A DNA stretch of 7,014 nt, taken from the NCBI GenBank assembly GCA_964657795.1, contig CAZZWS010000208.1, positions 1-7,014 of the forward strand. The letters are read 5' to 3'. Shown piece by piece: positions 1 to 6,646 of the stretch. The notes below the pieces were generated by a model. The model saw only the letters and a list, made by a program, of their open reading frames with translations, was not told the DNA's origin and did no database searches. Position 1 is the stretch's first letter; each line of letters begins with the position of its first letter. Origin of the DNA: CAHJXF01 sp964657795 (GTDB lineage Bacteria; Pseudomonadota; Gammaproteobacteria; Burkholderiales; Burkholderiaceae_D). The translations under genes were made by a program, and so were the position numbers.

Positions 1-51
1 CAGGCGCAAAAGCAGACGCAGAAGCAGCCGCAGACGCAGAAGCGGAAGCCG
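1..51 (+). repeat. Short imperfect CAG/AAG-rich tandem repeat coding for a Gln/Lys linker
   Basis: The 13-mer cagacgcagaagc occurs exactly at 13-25 and again at 31-43, within a run made almost entirely of CAG, ACG, AAG and related codons. It encodes the Q/K/T linker preceding the ABC-F C-terminal coiled coil. Such linkers vary in length between relatives, and slippage in a repeat of this kind would change the linker in frame. The repeat may extend to the left of the window. Confidence 0.6.
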
Positions 52-270
52 ATCGAAGAACGTATCCGACGCATCGAGAAGAACCTCGCCACCGCCGAGG
101 CCGCACGCAAGCTGCTCGACGAGGCCCTCGCGTCACCTGGCGCGTACGACGACGCGCAACGCGAGACGTTGCAGAAGCGCATCGTCGAGCAGGCCTATCT
201 CACGCGTGACATCGAGAAGCTCGAAGCCGAGTGGCTCGAGCAGCAGGCGTTGCTGGAACGGGCCGCCTGA
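1..270 (+). CDS. yheS: ABC-F family ATPase, C-terminal end (YheS-like), partial
   Basis: Only the last 89 residues are present and the 5' part lies outside the window; the reading frame is open from base 1 to a TGA at 268-270. The fragment begins with a Gln/Lys-rich linker (residues 1-17), followed by two long charged helices (about 18-44 and 52-88) with the heptad-like spacing of an antiparallel coiled coil. The end, EAEWLEQQALLE, and the AYDDAQRETL stretch resemble the C-terminal domain of E. coli YheS as I remember it. ABC-F proteins are soluble tandem ATPases, without membrane domains, that act on the ribosome; the C-terminal coiled coil is thought to contact rRNA. No ATP-binding motif is visible here, so the family rests on the C-terminal domain alone. 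It could instead be a Uup-type paralogue. It converges on the usp gene with 39 bases between the two stops, and I see no clear terminator there. Confidence 0.72.
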   Translation, partial: QAQKQTQKQPQTQKRKPIEERIRRIEKNLATAEAARKLLDEALASPGAYDDAQRETLQKRIVEQAYLTRDIEKLEAEWLEQQALLERAA

Positions 271-309
271 GCGATCCCTCTTCAAAGATCACGCTTCACG
301 CCACCCTTT

Positions 310-762
310 TCACCCTGCGGCGGGTGTCCCGTTGATGACCGCCACCAACACGCTGCACGGTGCGATCTCCACCAGCGACTTGCTCAACGAGCCGCGCCAC
401 CAGCGCTCGGCCCACGTTCCCGCACGCCGATGGCCCACGACGATGAGGTCGGCCGACCATTCGCGCGCGACCCGCGCGATCTCGTCGACCGGTTCTCCGA
501 ACGAGACCTGGCCCTGGCAGATGAAACCCTGCGCTTCGAGTTGGCCGATGCCGTCGTTGAGCACTTCGCGAAAGCGCTCCTTCTCCGCGTCGAGCGTGTC
601 GGTGGGGATGAAGCCTTCACCGACATACACCGGCGGCATCGACGGCGTGACCGCGAGCAGCTTGATGTCGGCCCGCGTCAGGTTGGCCACTTCGCCGCAC
701 TCGAGCAACGCCCTTCGGCCGGACTCCGATCCGTCGTAGGCGAGCAGGATGCGTTTGAACAT
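310..762 (-). CDS. Universal stress protein, UspA family
   Basis: This is a 150-residue single Usp domain, the usual length for the family. The N-terminal strand MFKRILLAYDGSE carries the conserved Asp10 that begins the nucleotide-binding pocket. GEPVDEI (89-95) and DLIVVGHRRAG (105-115) lead into the glycine loop, and GS (124-125) is followed by the conserved C-terminal APCSVLV strand. The classical ATP-binding loop is G-2X-G-9X-G-(S/T). Here the first gap is changed, with Arg at the second Gly position, and the loop is one residue longer with a Trp-Trp pair, a pattern I associate with betaproteobacterial Usp proteins. Whether it binds ATP is uncertain. Usp proteins are cytoplasmic and support survival under stress; the specific role here is unknown. 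The start is supported by an AGGGA ribosome site about 8 bases upstream. It stands alone, 133 bases downstream of the ppiD stop. Confidence 0.93.
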   Translation of the reverse strand: MFKRILLAYDGSESGRRALLECGEVANLTRADIKLLAVTPSMPPVYVGEGFIPTDTLDAEKERFREVLNDGIGQLEAQGFICQGQVSFGEPVDEIARVAREWSADLIVVGHRRAGTWAERWWRGSLSKSLVEIAPCSVLVAVINGTPAAG

Positions 763-895
763 GCGGTGTTCCCTGGACTGGGCGACGGTTGAGGGCTACG
801 CAGGAGCTTGCGCACGACGACCGCCCCTGTCAAACGGATCTCTTCGCGCGGTCGAACAAAAACGAAGGCGTGAACCGATCACTGCAAAGCGCGCG

Positions 896-2893
896 TCAGG
901 ACGCGGCCCTGGTCGACGTCACGTCCTGCGTCGCATCCCGCGTCACATCCTTCTTCTCGATCAGGTCGGCGTACGGCGCCGACACCTGGACCTTGGCGCG
1001 CTTGCGCAGGTCGGCGATGTAGCCGTCGAACTCGATCGCCGCGACTTGCTTGGCGATGCTTTGCGCGAGCGATGCGCGACGTGCAGGGTCCGCGTCGGGA
1101 ACGCTCGTAACACCGTCGATCGCGTACACGGCGAAGTCGCCGCCCGGCAACGACAGTCCGGCGTAGGCCGGCAGCTTCGCCGCATCGGCGCGGAAGATCT
1201 CGGTGACGGCCTCGGCGGGCGCGTCGGAGCGTTCGACGCGCGACACCGTGATCGTGGCGCCGAACGGGAAATCCTTCGCGCCCGCGCCGGTCTTCAACTT
1301 CGCGAGCGCGGCCTGGCCCGCGGCGTCCGCCAGCTTCCTCGCTTCCGTCGCGACCAGTCGTGTCTTGATGATCTCGGCAACCTGCTCCAGCGGCTTCCGC
1401 GCAGCCGGCTTGTAGTCGAGCACGCGCGCCGACACCAGGGTGCCAGGCGAGGTCTCGATCGCTTCCGTGTTGTGCCGGTTCTTCAGCGAGTCGGCCGAGA
1501 ACAGCGCGGCCAGCAGCTTCGTGTTGACGAGCGGACTGGCGGCGTCGACCCCTTTGTCGGCATTGGGCGCTGGCGTCCGCGTCACCGCATCCGCCGTCAT
1601 CACCGTCAGGCCGAACTTCTGTGCGGTAGGGCCGAGCGCGTCGCCCTGCTCGTAGACGCCGTTGGAAAAGGCCTCGGCCTCGTCCTGGAACTTCTTCTGC
1701 GCCATCTGCTTGGCGATCTCCGCATCGATCTCGCCCTTCACCGCGTCGAACGGCTTGACCTGCGCCGGCTTGATGCCGGTCAGCTCGATGATGTGATACC
1801 CGAAGTCCGACTGCACGACGTCGCTGATCTCGCTGTCCTTGAGCTTGAACAACGCATCCTCGAACGGCGGCACGGTCGCGCCGCGCCCCATGAAGTCGAG
1901 GTCGCCGCCGTTGGCCGCCGAGCCCGGATCGTCTGAGTTCTGCTTCGCCAGCTTCGCGAAGTCGGCGGCGACGCTCGACGGCGATGCGGCGCGCAGCTGC
2001 TTCAACAGGTCGTCCGCCTTGGATTTCGCCTTGGCCTTGTCGGCGGCGCTCGCGTCCTTCGCCACGGCGACCAGGATATGGCTCGCGCGGCGCTGCTCGG
2101 GGACTTCGTAGCGCGTCTTGTTCGATTCGTAGAAGTCGTGCTCGTCTTTCGAAGAGACGGTCGTCTGCCTGGCGATGGCGTCCGCGCTCAGCACGGCGTA
2201 CTCGACGCGCGCGGATTCGGGCGTCAGGTAGGCGTCGGGATGCGCGTCGTATTCCTTCTGGACCGCATCGGGCGCGAGCTGAACCTTGGCCGTATAGTCG
2301 GCTGCCTTGAACAGCAGCGGCCGGACCTGACGACGCTGCGCGACGATGGCCGCGAAGCGCTCGACCACGCGCTGCGGCACGATCACGGAGCTCTCGATCG
2401 CCGCGTTGATCTGCTGGATGGCCAGGTCCTGACGCATGCGTTGTTCGAAGACGACCGGCGTCATGCCCTGCTGCGCGAGCAGCGCCTCGTAGCGGTTCTG
2501 GTCGAACTTGCCGCCGTCCTGGAGCTGCGGAATCGCGAGGATGGTCTCCTGCAGGCGCCGGTCCGACGTGACCAGGGATTCGCGGCCGGCCTGCCACATC
2601 AGCACGTGCTGCGCGATGAGACCGTCGAGCGTCTGCGCCTTCGCTTCGGGTGTATCGAACATGGCCGCGTCGATGCTCGGTCCGTACTGCTGACGCATCC
2701 GGGCGACCTGTTCGCGCTGCGCGTTGTCGAGCTCGCCCTGCGTGATCGGCTGACCGCCGACCTTCGCGATGCTCTGCGTGTTCTGGTTCATGCGCTCGTA
2801 ACCCTGCACGCCGAAGAACACGAACGACGGCACGATCAGCACCAGCAGGAGCAACTGCATCAGGCGCTGATGCGAACGAATGAAATCGAACAT
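896..2893 (-). CDS. ppiD: PpiD-type periplasmic chaperone with parvulin domain (SurA N-terminal family)
   Basis: With the start at MFDFIRSHQR the protein has 665 residues, slightly longer than E. coli PpiD (623). It has a short cytoplasmic N-terminus, one membrane anchor (about residues 11-30) and then a large periplasmic part. Residues 36-190 form the SurA_N-like chaperone region: KVGGQPITQGELD, and GGKFDQNRYEALLAQQGM, closely matching PpiD. A single parvulin domain spans about 265-372, beginning RRASHILV (His272) and ending SDFGYHIIEL (His367), so both characteristic histidines are kept. PpiD sits at the SecYEG translocon and assists newly exported proteins; the E. coli protein has little isomerase activity, so catalysis here is not assured. 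The frame stays open 94 codons further upstream, but that part is Arg/Ser-rich and non-conserved and lies largely before the likely transcription start. The ribosome site is weak (GAG about 5 bases upstream). A promoter is visible at 3049-3077. Confidence 0.95.
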   Translation of the reverse strand: MFDFIRSHQRLMQLLLLVLIVPSFVFFGVQGYERMNQNTQSIAKVGGQPITQGELDNAQREQVARMRQQYGPSIDAAMFDTPEAKAQTLDGLIAQHVLMWQAGRESLVTSDRRLQETILAIPQLQDGGKFDQNRYEALLAQQGMTPVVFEQRMRQDLAIQQINAAIESSVIVPQRVVERFAAIVAQRRQVRPLLFKAADYTAKVQLAPDAVQKEYDAHPDAYLTPESARVEYAVLSADAIARQTTVSSKDEHDFYESNKTRYEVPEQRRASHILVAVAKDASAADKAKAKSKADDLLKQLRAASPSSVAADFAKLAKQNSDDPGSAANGGDLDFMGRGATVPPFEDALFKLKDSEISDVVQSDFGYHIIELTGIKPAQVKPFDAVKGEIDAEIAKQMAQKKFQDEAEAFSNGVYEQGDALGPTAQKFGLTVMTADAVTRTPAPNADKGVDAASPLVNTKLLAALFSADSLKNRHNTEAIETSPGTLVSARVLDYKPAARKPLEQVAEIIKTRLVATEARKLADAAGQAALAKLKTGAGAKDFPFGATITVSRVERSDAPAEAVTEIFRADAAKLPAYAGLSLPGGDFAVYAIDGVTSVPDADPARRASLAQSIAKQVAAIEFDGYIADLRKRAKVQVSAPYADLIEKKDVTRDATQDVTSTRAAS

Positions 2894-3048
2894 GGACTCG
2901 GTGGTGAGGGTCGATGCGGCGTCACGCGAAGCGGACACGGCGGGAGAAAAGGAGAGAACCGGGAAGCACCGGGACGCCGTCGTTCGCGCTCGCGCGTCGC
3001 CACGCGCTCGGCACACCAGGGCTACGGGGCGCTTGCCGCAGGGCGGCG

Positions 3049-3077
3049 ATGATAACAGCGGCCTCCACCCCGAACAA
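3049..3077 (-). promoter_or_regulatory. Probable sigma-70 promoter of ppiD (extended -10)
   Basis: Read on the minus strand, TATCAT (3054-3049) matches five of six bases of the -10 consensus. It is preceded by TGT, giving the extended -10 form TGnTATCAT. Seventeen bases upstream is TTGTTC (3077-3072), a weak -35 with only TTG matching. Transcription would begin near 3042 and leave a leader of roughly 150 bases before the ppiD ATG at 2893. The promoter lies just past the amidase stop (3108), so ppiD need not depend on read-through from upstream genes. Confidence 0.55.
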
Positions 3078-3107
3078 CCGCCGCCGACCAGGACGATCGC
3101 GCCCGCG

Positions 3108-4679
3108 TCAGACCGGCACCGTGCGCTTTGGATAGGTCGGCGCACGGCGATGCTTCGTGGCCTGCTCGAACGCATGGCCGTAGCCGAGCAGCGTCCATTC
3201 GCTGAATGGACGGCCGACGAACGACAGTCCCGTCGGCAGGGCGCGCACGAAGCCGGCCGGCACCGTCAGATGCGGGTAGCCGGCCACCGCGGCCGGACCC
3301 GCGAAGCTGCCGCTGTAGTGGTCGCCCGCGACCGGATCGATCAGCCACGCCACGCCTCCCGTGGGCGCGATGACCGCGTCGAGTGCGAAGCGATCGAACG
3401 CGCGATCGAGGCCGTCTTCACGCGCGCCCTTGATGCAAGCGGCGCGGGCTTCGAGATACGCCGGCGTGTCGAGGCCGCCGAGCGCTTCGGCCTGCATGAA
3501 CAACTCCTGACCGAACCACGGCGACTCGCGGTCGGCATGCGTCGCGTTGAACGCGATCACGTCGGCGAGCGTCTGGACCTGTGCCTGCGGCACGAACGTC
3601 CGCAGCCACACGGCCAGATCGTGCTTGAGCTCGTACAGCAGCACGACTCGCTCGGCTGCGCGATACGTGGCCACGGGCAGTTCGATGTCGTCGACGATCA
3701 CGGCGCCCTGCGCCCGCAGGTCGTCGACGGCGCGCGCGAACAACGCGTCGACCTCGTCGAAACCGTTGAGGTAGTTGCGCGCGATGCCGAACCGCGCGCC
3801 GCGCAGCGCGTCGGTCGACAACGGACGCGCCGACAGGTCCGGCGCACCCGAAGTCACCTCGTCGGCCGGGTCGTGGCCGGCTATTGCCGCGAACAGCAAT
3901 GCCGCATCGGCCACGGTACGGGTCATCGGTCCGGCCGTGTCCTGGCTGTGAGCGATCGGGATCACGCCGTCGCGACTGACGCTGCCGATGGTGGGCTTGA
4001 GGCCGACGAGGCCGTTGAGCGAAGCCGGCGACACGATCGAACCATCGGTCTCGGTACCGACGCCGAGCGGCGCGAGACTGGCGGCGATGGCGGCGGCCGT
4101 GCCGGCGCTCGAGCCGCTGGTACTGCGATCGAGTGCGTAGGGATTGCGGGTCAGCCCGCCGCGACCGCTCCAGCCGCTGGTCGAGCGGGTCGAGCGGATG
4201 TTGGCCCATTCGCTCAGGTTGGTCTTGCCGAGGATCACGGCGCCCGCATCGCGCAGCCGCCGCACGAGGTGCGCATCGCGCACGGCGCGCATGCCTTCGA
4301 GCGCCAGCGATCCGGCGGTCGTGCACATCCGGTCGCCGGTCGCGATGTTGTCCTTGAGCAGCACGGGCAGGCCGTGCAGTGCGCCGCGTCGACGGCCGGC
4401 CCGGCGCTCCTCGTCGAGCGCGTGCGCGATGCCTCGCGCGTCGGGATTGAGTTCGATGATCGCGTTGAGCTTCGGACCCCGACGATCGATCGTCTCGATG
4501 CGCGCGAGGCATCGTTCGACAAGCTGCACCGACGTCAGCCGATGCTGGTCAAGCGCTTCGATCAGCGCCGAGGCGCCGACTTCTTCGATGACGAGCGGGT
4601 CGGAGCGAGACTGGGCCATCGATGGGAGTCCTGAAGACAGGAGCGCGGCGGGCGACATGAGTAGGCTTCGACGTCGCAT
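3108..4679 (-). CDS. Amidase-signature family enzyme, peptide-amidase-like, probably exported
   Basis: This is a 523-residue amidase-signature hydrolase. The Ser-cisSer-Lys triad can be placed as Lys109 (LPVLLKDNI), cis-Ser190 (STSGSSAG) and nucleophile Ser214 (GTETDGSI). The 24-residue spacing between the serines equals that in fatty acid amide hydrolase. The stretch GLKPTIGSVSRDGVIPI, then SQDTAGPMTRTVADAA, resembles Stenotrophomonas peptide amidase (Pam), which removes C-terminal amides from peptides; substrate cannot be fixed from sequence. Residues 1-22 (MRRRSLLMSPAALLSSGLPS, then MA) look like an export signal with a possible twin-arginine motif, as expected for a secreted Pam-like enzyme. 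It is less like GatA, which is cytoplasmic and paired with GatB/C. The start at 4679 keeps the signal but lacks a clear ribosome site; Met8 (4658) is an alternative. It lies 65 bases after mdcH on the same strand, with no obvious functional link to malonate metabolism beyond release of ammonia or acids from amides. Confidence 0.88.
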   Translation of the reverse strand: MRRRSLLMSPAALLSSGLPSMAQSRSDPLVIEEVGASALIEALDQHRLTSVQLVERCLARIETIDRRGPKLNAIIELNPDARGIAHALDEERRAGRRRGALHGLPVLLKDNIATGDRMCTTAGSLALEGMRAVRDAHLVRRLRDAGAVILGKTNLSEWANIRSTRSTSGWSGRGGLTRNPYALDRSTSGSSAGTAAAIAASLAPLGVGTETDGSIVSPASLNGLVGLKPTIGSVSRDGVIPIAHSQDTAGPMTRTVADAALLFAAIAGHDPADEVTSGAPDLSARPLSTDALRGARFGIARNYLNGFDEVDALFARAVDDLRAQGAVIVDDIELPVATYRAAERVVLLYELKHDLAVWLRTFVPQAQVQTLADVIAFNATHADRESPWFGQELFMQAEALGGLDTPAYLEARAACIKGAREDGLDRAFDRFALDAVIAPTGGVAWLIDPVAGDHYSGSFAGPAAVAGYPHLTVPAGFVRALPTGLSFVGRPFSEWTLLGYGHAFEQATKHRRAPTYPKRTVPV

Positions 4680-4724
4680 GCTGGGTATTCGGGATGATAG
4701 GTCGGATCGTGCGAATCATCGCAC

Positions 4725-4739
4725 CGGGCGGATCGCCCG
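4725..4739. repeat. Perfect inverted repeat (hairpin) between mdcH and the amidase gene
   Basis: The sequence cgggcg-gat-cgcccg is a perfect 6-bp stem with a three-base loop, starting just after the mdcH stop (4745-4747). No T-run follows on the minus strand, so it is not a standard intrinsic terminator. It could be a weak pause or mRNA-end-stabilising hairpin in a shared transcript, or a protein-binding palindrome. About 26 bases further downstream is TATCAT (4699-4694), which could be a -10 for the amidase gene, but no -35 fits. Confidence 0.4.
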
Positions 4740-4744
4740 ACCGG

Positions 4745-5656
4745 TCAGTCCAGTTGACGAAGCATCCAGTCCGCGACGCCCCGCAACGAGCGGAAGTCGG
4801 CGACGGAACGCACGACGAGGTCGGGGCACGCGGCCGCGCACAGTCCGGCGAGCGCGCGCCCGGGTCCGATCTCGAGCGCGACTCCGATGCCGGCTTCGGA
4901 CAGCGCACGCAGGCAGGCGTCCCAGCGGATCGGCTCGCAGATCGCCCGCGACAATGCGGCGGTCGCGTCTCCGGCGCGCCTGCACGTCGCGCCATCGATG
5001 CCACGCAACACGCGGGACGTGACGTCGCGGGCACTTATCTGTCGCAATCCCTCGGCGAATCGGGTCGCCGCCTCGCGCATCAACGGCGTGTGCGAAGGCA
5101 CACGGACGTCGAGGCGTCTGGCCCATGCGCCTCGCGCGACGAACAGGGGCAGCGCCGCCGCGATCGCTTCATCGGGCCCGGCGAGCACCACGTGGTCGCT
5201 CGCGTTGACGATGGCGACGAACAAACCGACGCCGCAACGTTCGATCTCCTCGCGCGGCAGTCCCCGCACGGCGAGCATTCCGCAGCCGGCCGGACCTTGC
5301 GCATCCATCGCCTGTGCCCGTCGCGTCGTGACCAACGCCGCGTCGGCGACGGTCCACGCGCCGGCACAAGCCCACGCCGACACTTCGCCGACGCTATAGC
5401 CGGCGAACAGCGTCGGCGACGGCAGACGCGGCGCCAGCACCGTCCAGGTCGCCACGGTCGACGCGACGACGGCCGGCTGCGCATATGCATTGCTGTCGAG
5501 CCGGTCGTCCGTTGCGGCACGCGCCAGCAGATCGATACCTGCTGCTTCGGCGAAGACGTCGACGACCGCCGCACCGTCGTGATCGTCGGTCACGAGGTCA
5601 AACATCGTCGACGACTGGGCGCCCTGGCCGGGACAGAGGATCGCGAACGGCGTCAC
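4745..5656 (-). CDS. mdcH: Malonate decarboxylase subunit epsilon, malonyl-CoA:ACP transacylase (MdcH)
   Basis: This is a 303-residue acyltransferase of the FabD fold. The N-terminal oxyanion motif is CPGQGAQ (Gln11), the nucleophile elbow is GYSVGE (Ser88), the carboxylate-binding arginine is Arg113 in TTRRAQAMD, and the catalytic histidine is His189 in VPSHTPLM. The Ser-to-Arg distance of 25 matches FabD. In malonate decarboxylase, MdcH moves malonyl from malonyl-CoA onto the phosphoribosyl-dephospho-CoA arm of carrier protein MdcC, priming the cycle. The call of MdcH over housekeeping FabD rests on the mdcB gene four bases upstream, on no fab genes nearby, and on the MDAQGPAGCGMLAVRGL stretch, which resembles MdcH. 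The only in-frame start that gives a normal N-terminus is GTG at 5656, with GAAGG about 11 bases upstream, inside the end of mdcB. An ATG overlapping the mdcB stop is out of frame. Confidence 0.9.
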   Translation of the reverse strand: MTPFAILCPGQGAQSSTMFDLVTDDHDGAAVVDVFAEAAGIDLLARAATDDRLDSNAYAQPAVVASTVATWTVLAPRLPSPTLFAGYSVGEVSAWACAGAWTVADAALVTTRRAQAMDAQGPAGCGMLAVRGLPREEIERCGVGLFVAIVNASDHVVLAGPDEAIAAALPLFVARGAWARRLDVRVPSHTPLMREAATRFAEGLRQISARDVTSRVLRGIDGATCRRAGDATAALSRAICEPIRWDACLRALSEAGIGVALEIGPGRALAGLCAAACPDLVVRSVADFRSLRGVADWMLRQLD

Positions 5657-5660
5657 CGGC

Positions 5661-6518
5661 TCATGCGCCTTCGACCGCGTGGACGAAAAGACAGGCCGCA
5701 AGCATGTCGGCGCTACCACCGGGACTGAGCCGTCGCGATCGGAAGGCGTCGTGAAGCCGGATGGCGCGGCGGCGCCAGTCGGGCGCGAAGACGCCGCCTG
5801 CCTGCAGGAAGGCATCGGCCTCGCGGCGCGCGTCATCGAGTCCCGAGCGCCCGCCTCGATGCAGCAGATTGGTATCCGACAACACCGACATCGACGCGAA
5901 GAAAGCCTGCACGCGCGCCTGATTCGCGGACGCGCCTGCGGCCAGCGCCGCGCGATAGGCCGGCAAGGTCGCGGCGAAGAGCGTCGGCAGGCCGGCGACG
6001 GCTTCTTCGAGCGCGCCACCCATCCGATAGCGCATCCGGGCGGTCGTGCCATGGCTGTCGCGGCGGCGACGATGATCCAGCATCGCATCGCCCCAACGTT
6101 CGCGGATCACGTCGCCCAGGCTCCCGCCGTGCGGACCACCGATGCCTGCCGCCGCCGCGACGAGCAGCCCGAGCACGAAGATGGCGCCACGGTGCGTGTT
6201 CACGCCGCCGGTCGCGCGCAGCATGCGCCGCTCGGCGCCGATGCCGAGCTCTCGCAACGCGGAGAAGGGTTCGCCTGCGCGACCGCTCGCGGCGACACGC
6301 GCAAAGTAGTGGCGCAACGCGAATCCGCTGCGCATGAAAATCGCCGCATCCATGTCGTGATGGCTGCCGCTGTCGACGCCACTGACCAGCCCCGGCTTCG
6401 GGTAAGTCAGCAATTCCTCGAACAAAGCCCGGACCGCGAAGCGCCGAAGATCGCGCAGCGCCCGCGGCGGGCGATCCACATGCGCCGGGGCGTCGATGGC
6501 TTCCGAACGAAGAATCAT
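5661..6518 (-). CDS. mdcB: Triphosphoribosyl-dephospho-CoA synthase (MdcB/CitG family)
   Basis: This is a 285-residue protein with the full set of CitG/MdcB motifs: YPKPGLVS (39-46), SGSHHDMDAA (50-59), ATGGVNTHRGAIF (102-114), SDTNLLHRGG (214-223) and SPGGSADMLA (265-274). The enzyme joins ATP and 3'-dephospho-CoA to make 2'-(5''-triphosphoribosyl)-3'-dephospho-CoA with release of adenine. MdcG then attaches this prosthetic group to the carrier protein. The mdcH neighbour points to malonate decarboxylase rather than citrate lyase; no cit genes are in the window. The frame stays open for another 116 codons upstream, but that part is Arg-rich and non-conserved, so I start at MILRSE (6518). This ATG overlaps the stop of a short upstream frame as ATGA, and there is no good ribosome site of its own, which suggests translational coupling. 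mdcA, C, D, E and G are absent here. Confidence 0.93.
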   Translation of the reverse strand: MILRSEAIDAPAHVDRPPRALRDLRRFAVRALFEELLTYPKPGLVSGVDSGSHHDMDAAIFMRSGFALRHYFARVAASGRAGEPFSALRELGIGAERRMLRATGGVNTHRGAIFVLGLLVAAAAGIGGPHGGSLGDVIRERWGDAMLDHRRRRDSHGTTARMRYRMGGALEEAVAGLPTLFAATLPAYRAALAAGASANQARVQAFFASMSVLSDTNLLHRGGRSGLDDARREADAFLQAGGVFAPDWRRRAIRLHDAFRSRRLSPGGSADMLAACLFVHAVEGA

Positions 6519-6646
6519 GCGATGTCGATGGCGTGGACCGCGAACGCCGAAGGTATCAGGAACACGTCGAGGAACACTTCGGACGAGACGATGCCGGCGT
6601 CTTCGCTTTTCATCGCAGCAACGGCCGATTCGCTCGACGTCGACAT
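6515..6646 (-). CDS. Possible small ORF or gene remnant, coupled to mdcB; function unknown
   Basis: This is a 43-codon frame (MSTSSESAVAAMKSEDAGIV, ending AFAVHAIDIA) whose TGA overlaps the mdcB ATG as ATGA. Third-codon positions are strongly G/C, especially from Met12 on (ATG at 6613). The encoded end is hydrophobic (VFLDVFLIPSAFAV), whereas the competing frame, the upstream extension of mdcB, is Arg-rich as shadow frames usually are. That favours this frame as coding. I do not recognise the protein. Neither candidate start has a clear ribosome site, so it may be a small leader-type protein, or the 3' end of a gene lost by deletion when the block was rearranged. The same frame runs open back to 6736, but codon use there looks random. 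Confidence 0.4.
   Translation of the reverse strand: MSTSSESAVAAMKSEDAGIVSSEVFLDVFLIPSAFAVHAIDIA

Noticed and set aside
311..326. Inverted repeat caccc...gggtg at the end of usp as a terminator
   Set aside because: No T-run follows on either strand and it lies inside the last codons of the gene.
828..833. TTGACA (minus strand) upstream of usp as a -35 box
   Set aside because: The hexamer is perfect, but no acceptable -10 lies 16-18 bases downstream (CAAGCT/AAGCTC), so I do not call a promoter.
749..1936. Long plus-strand open frame of 395 codons
   Set aside because: It lies antisense to ppiD and its product is Arg/Leu/Asp-rich with no domain pattern, the usual product of the antisense frame in GC-rich coding DNA.
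879..2597. Minus-strand open frame of 572 codons overlapping ppiD
   Set aside because: It is a shifted frame of ppiD with an extremely Arg-rich product; the ppiD frame carries all the conserved motifs.
2894..3175. 94-codon N-terminal extension of ppiD
   Set aside because: The sequence before MFDFIRSHQR is not membrane-like or conserved, and most of it lies upstream of the likely transcription start near 3042.
2880..4634. Plus-strand open frame of 584 codons opposite the amidase gene
   Set aside because: It is antisense to an amidase with an intact catalytic triad; its composition (Arg, Gly, Val, Glu) is that of a GC-rich shadow frame and shows no recognisable motif.
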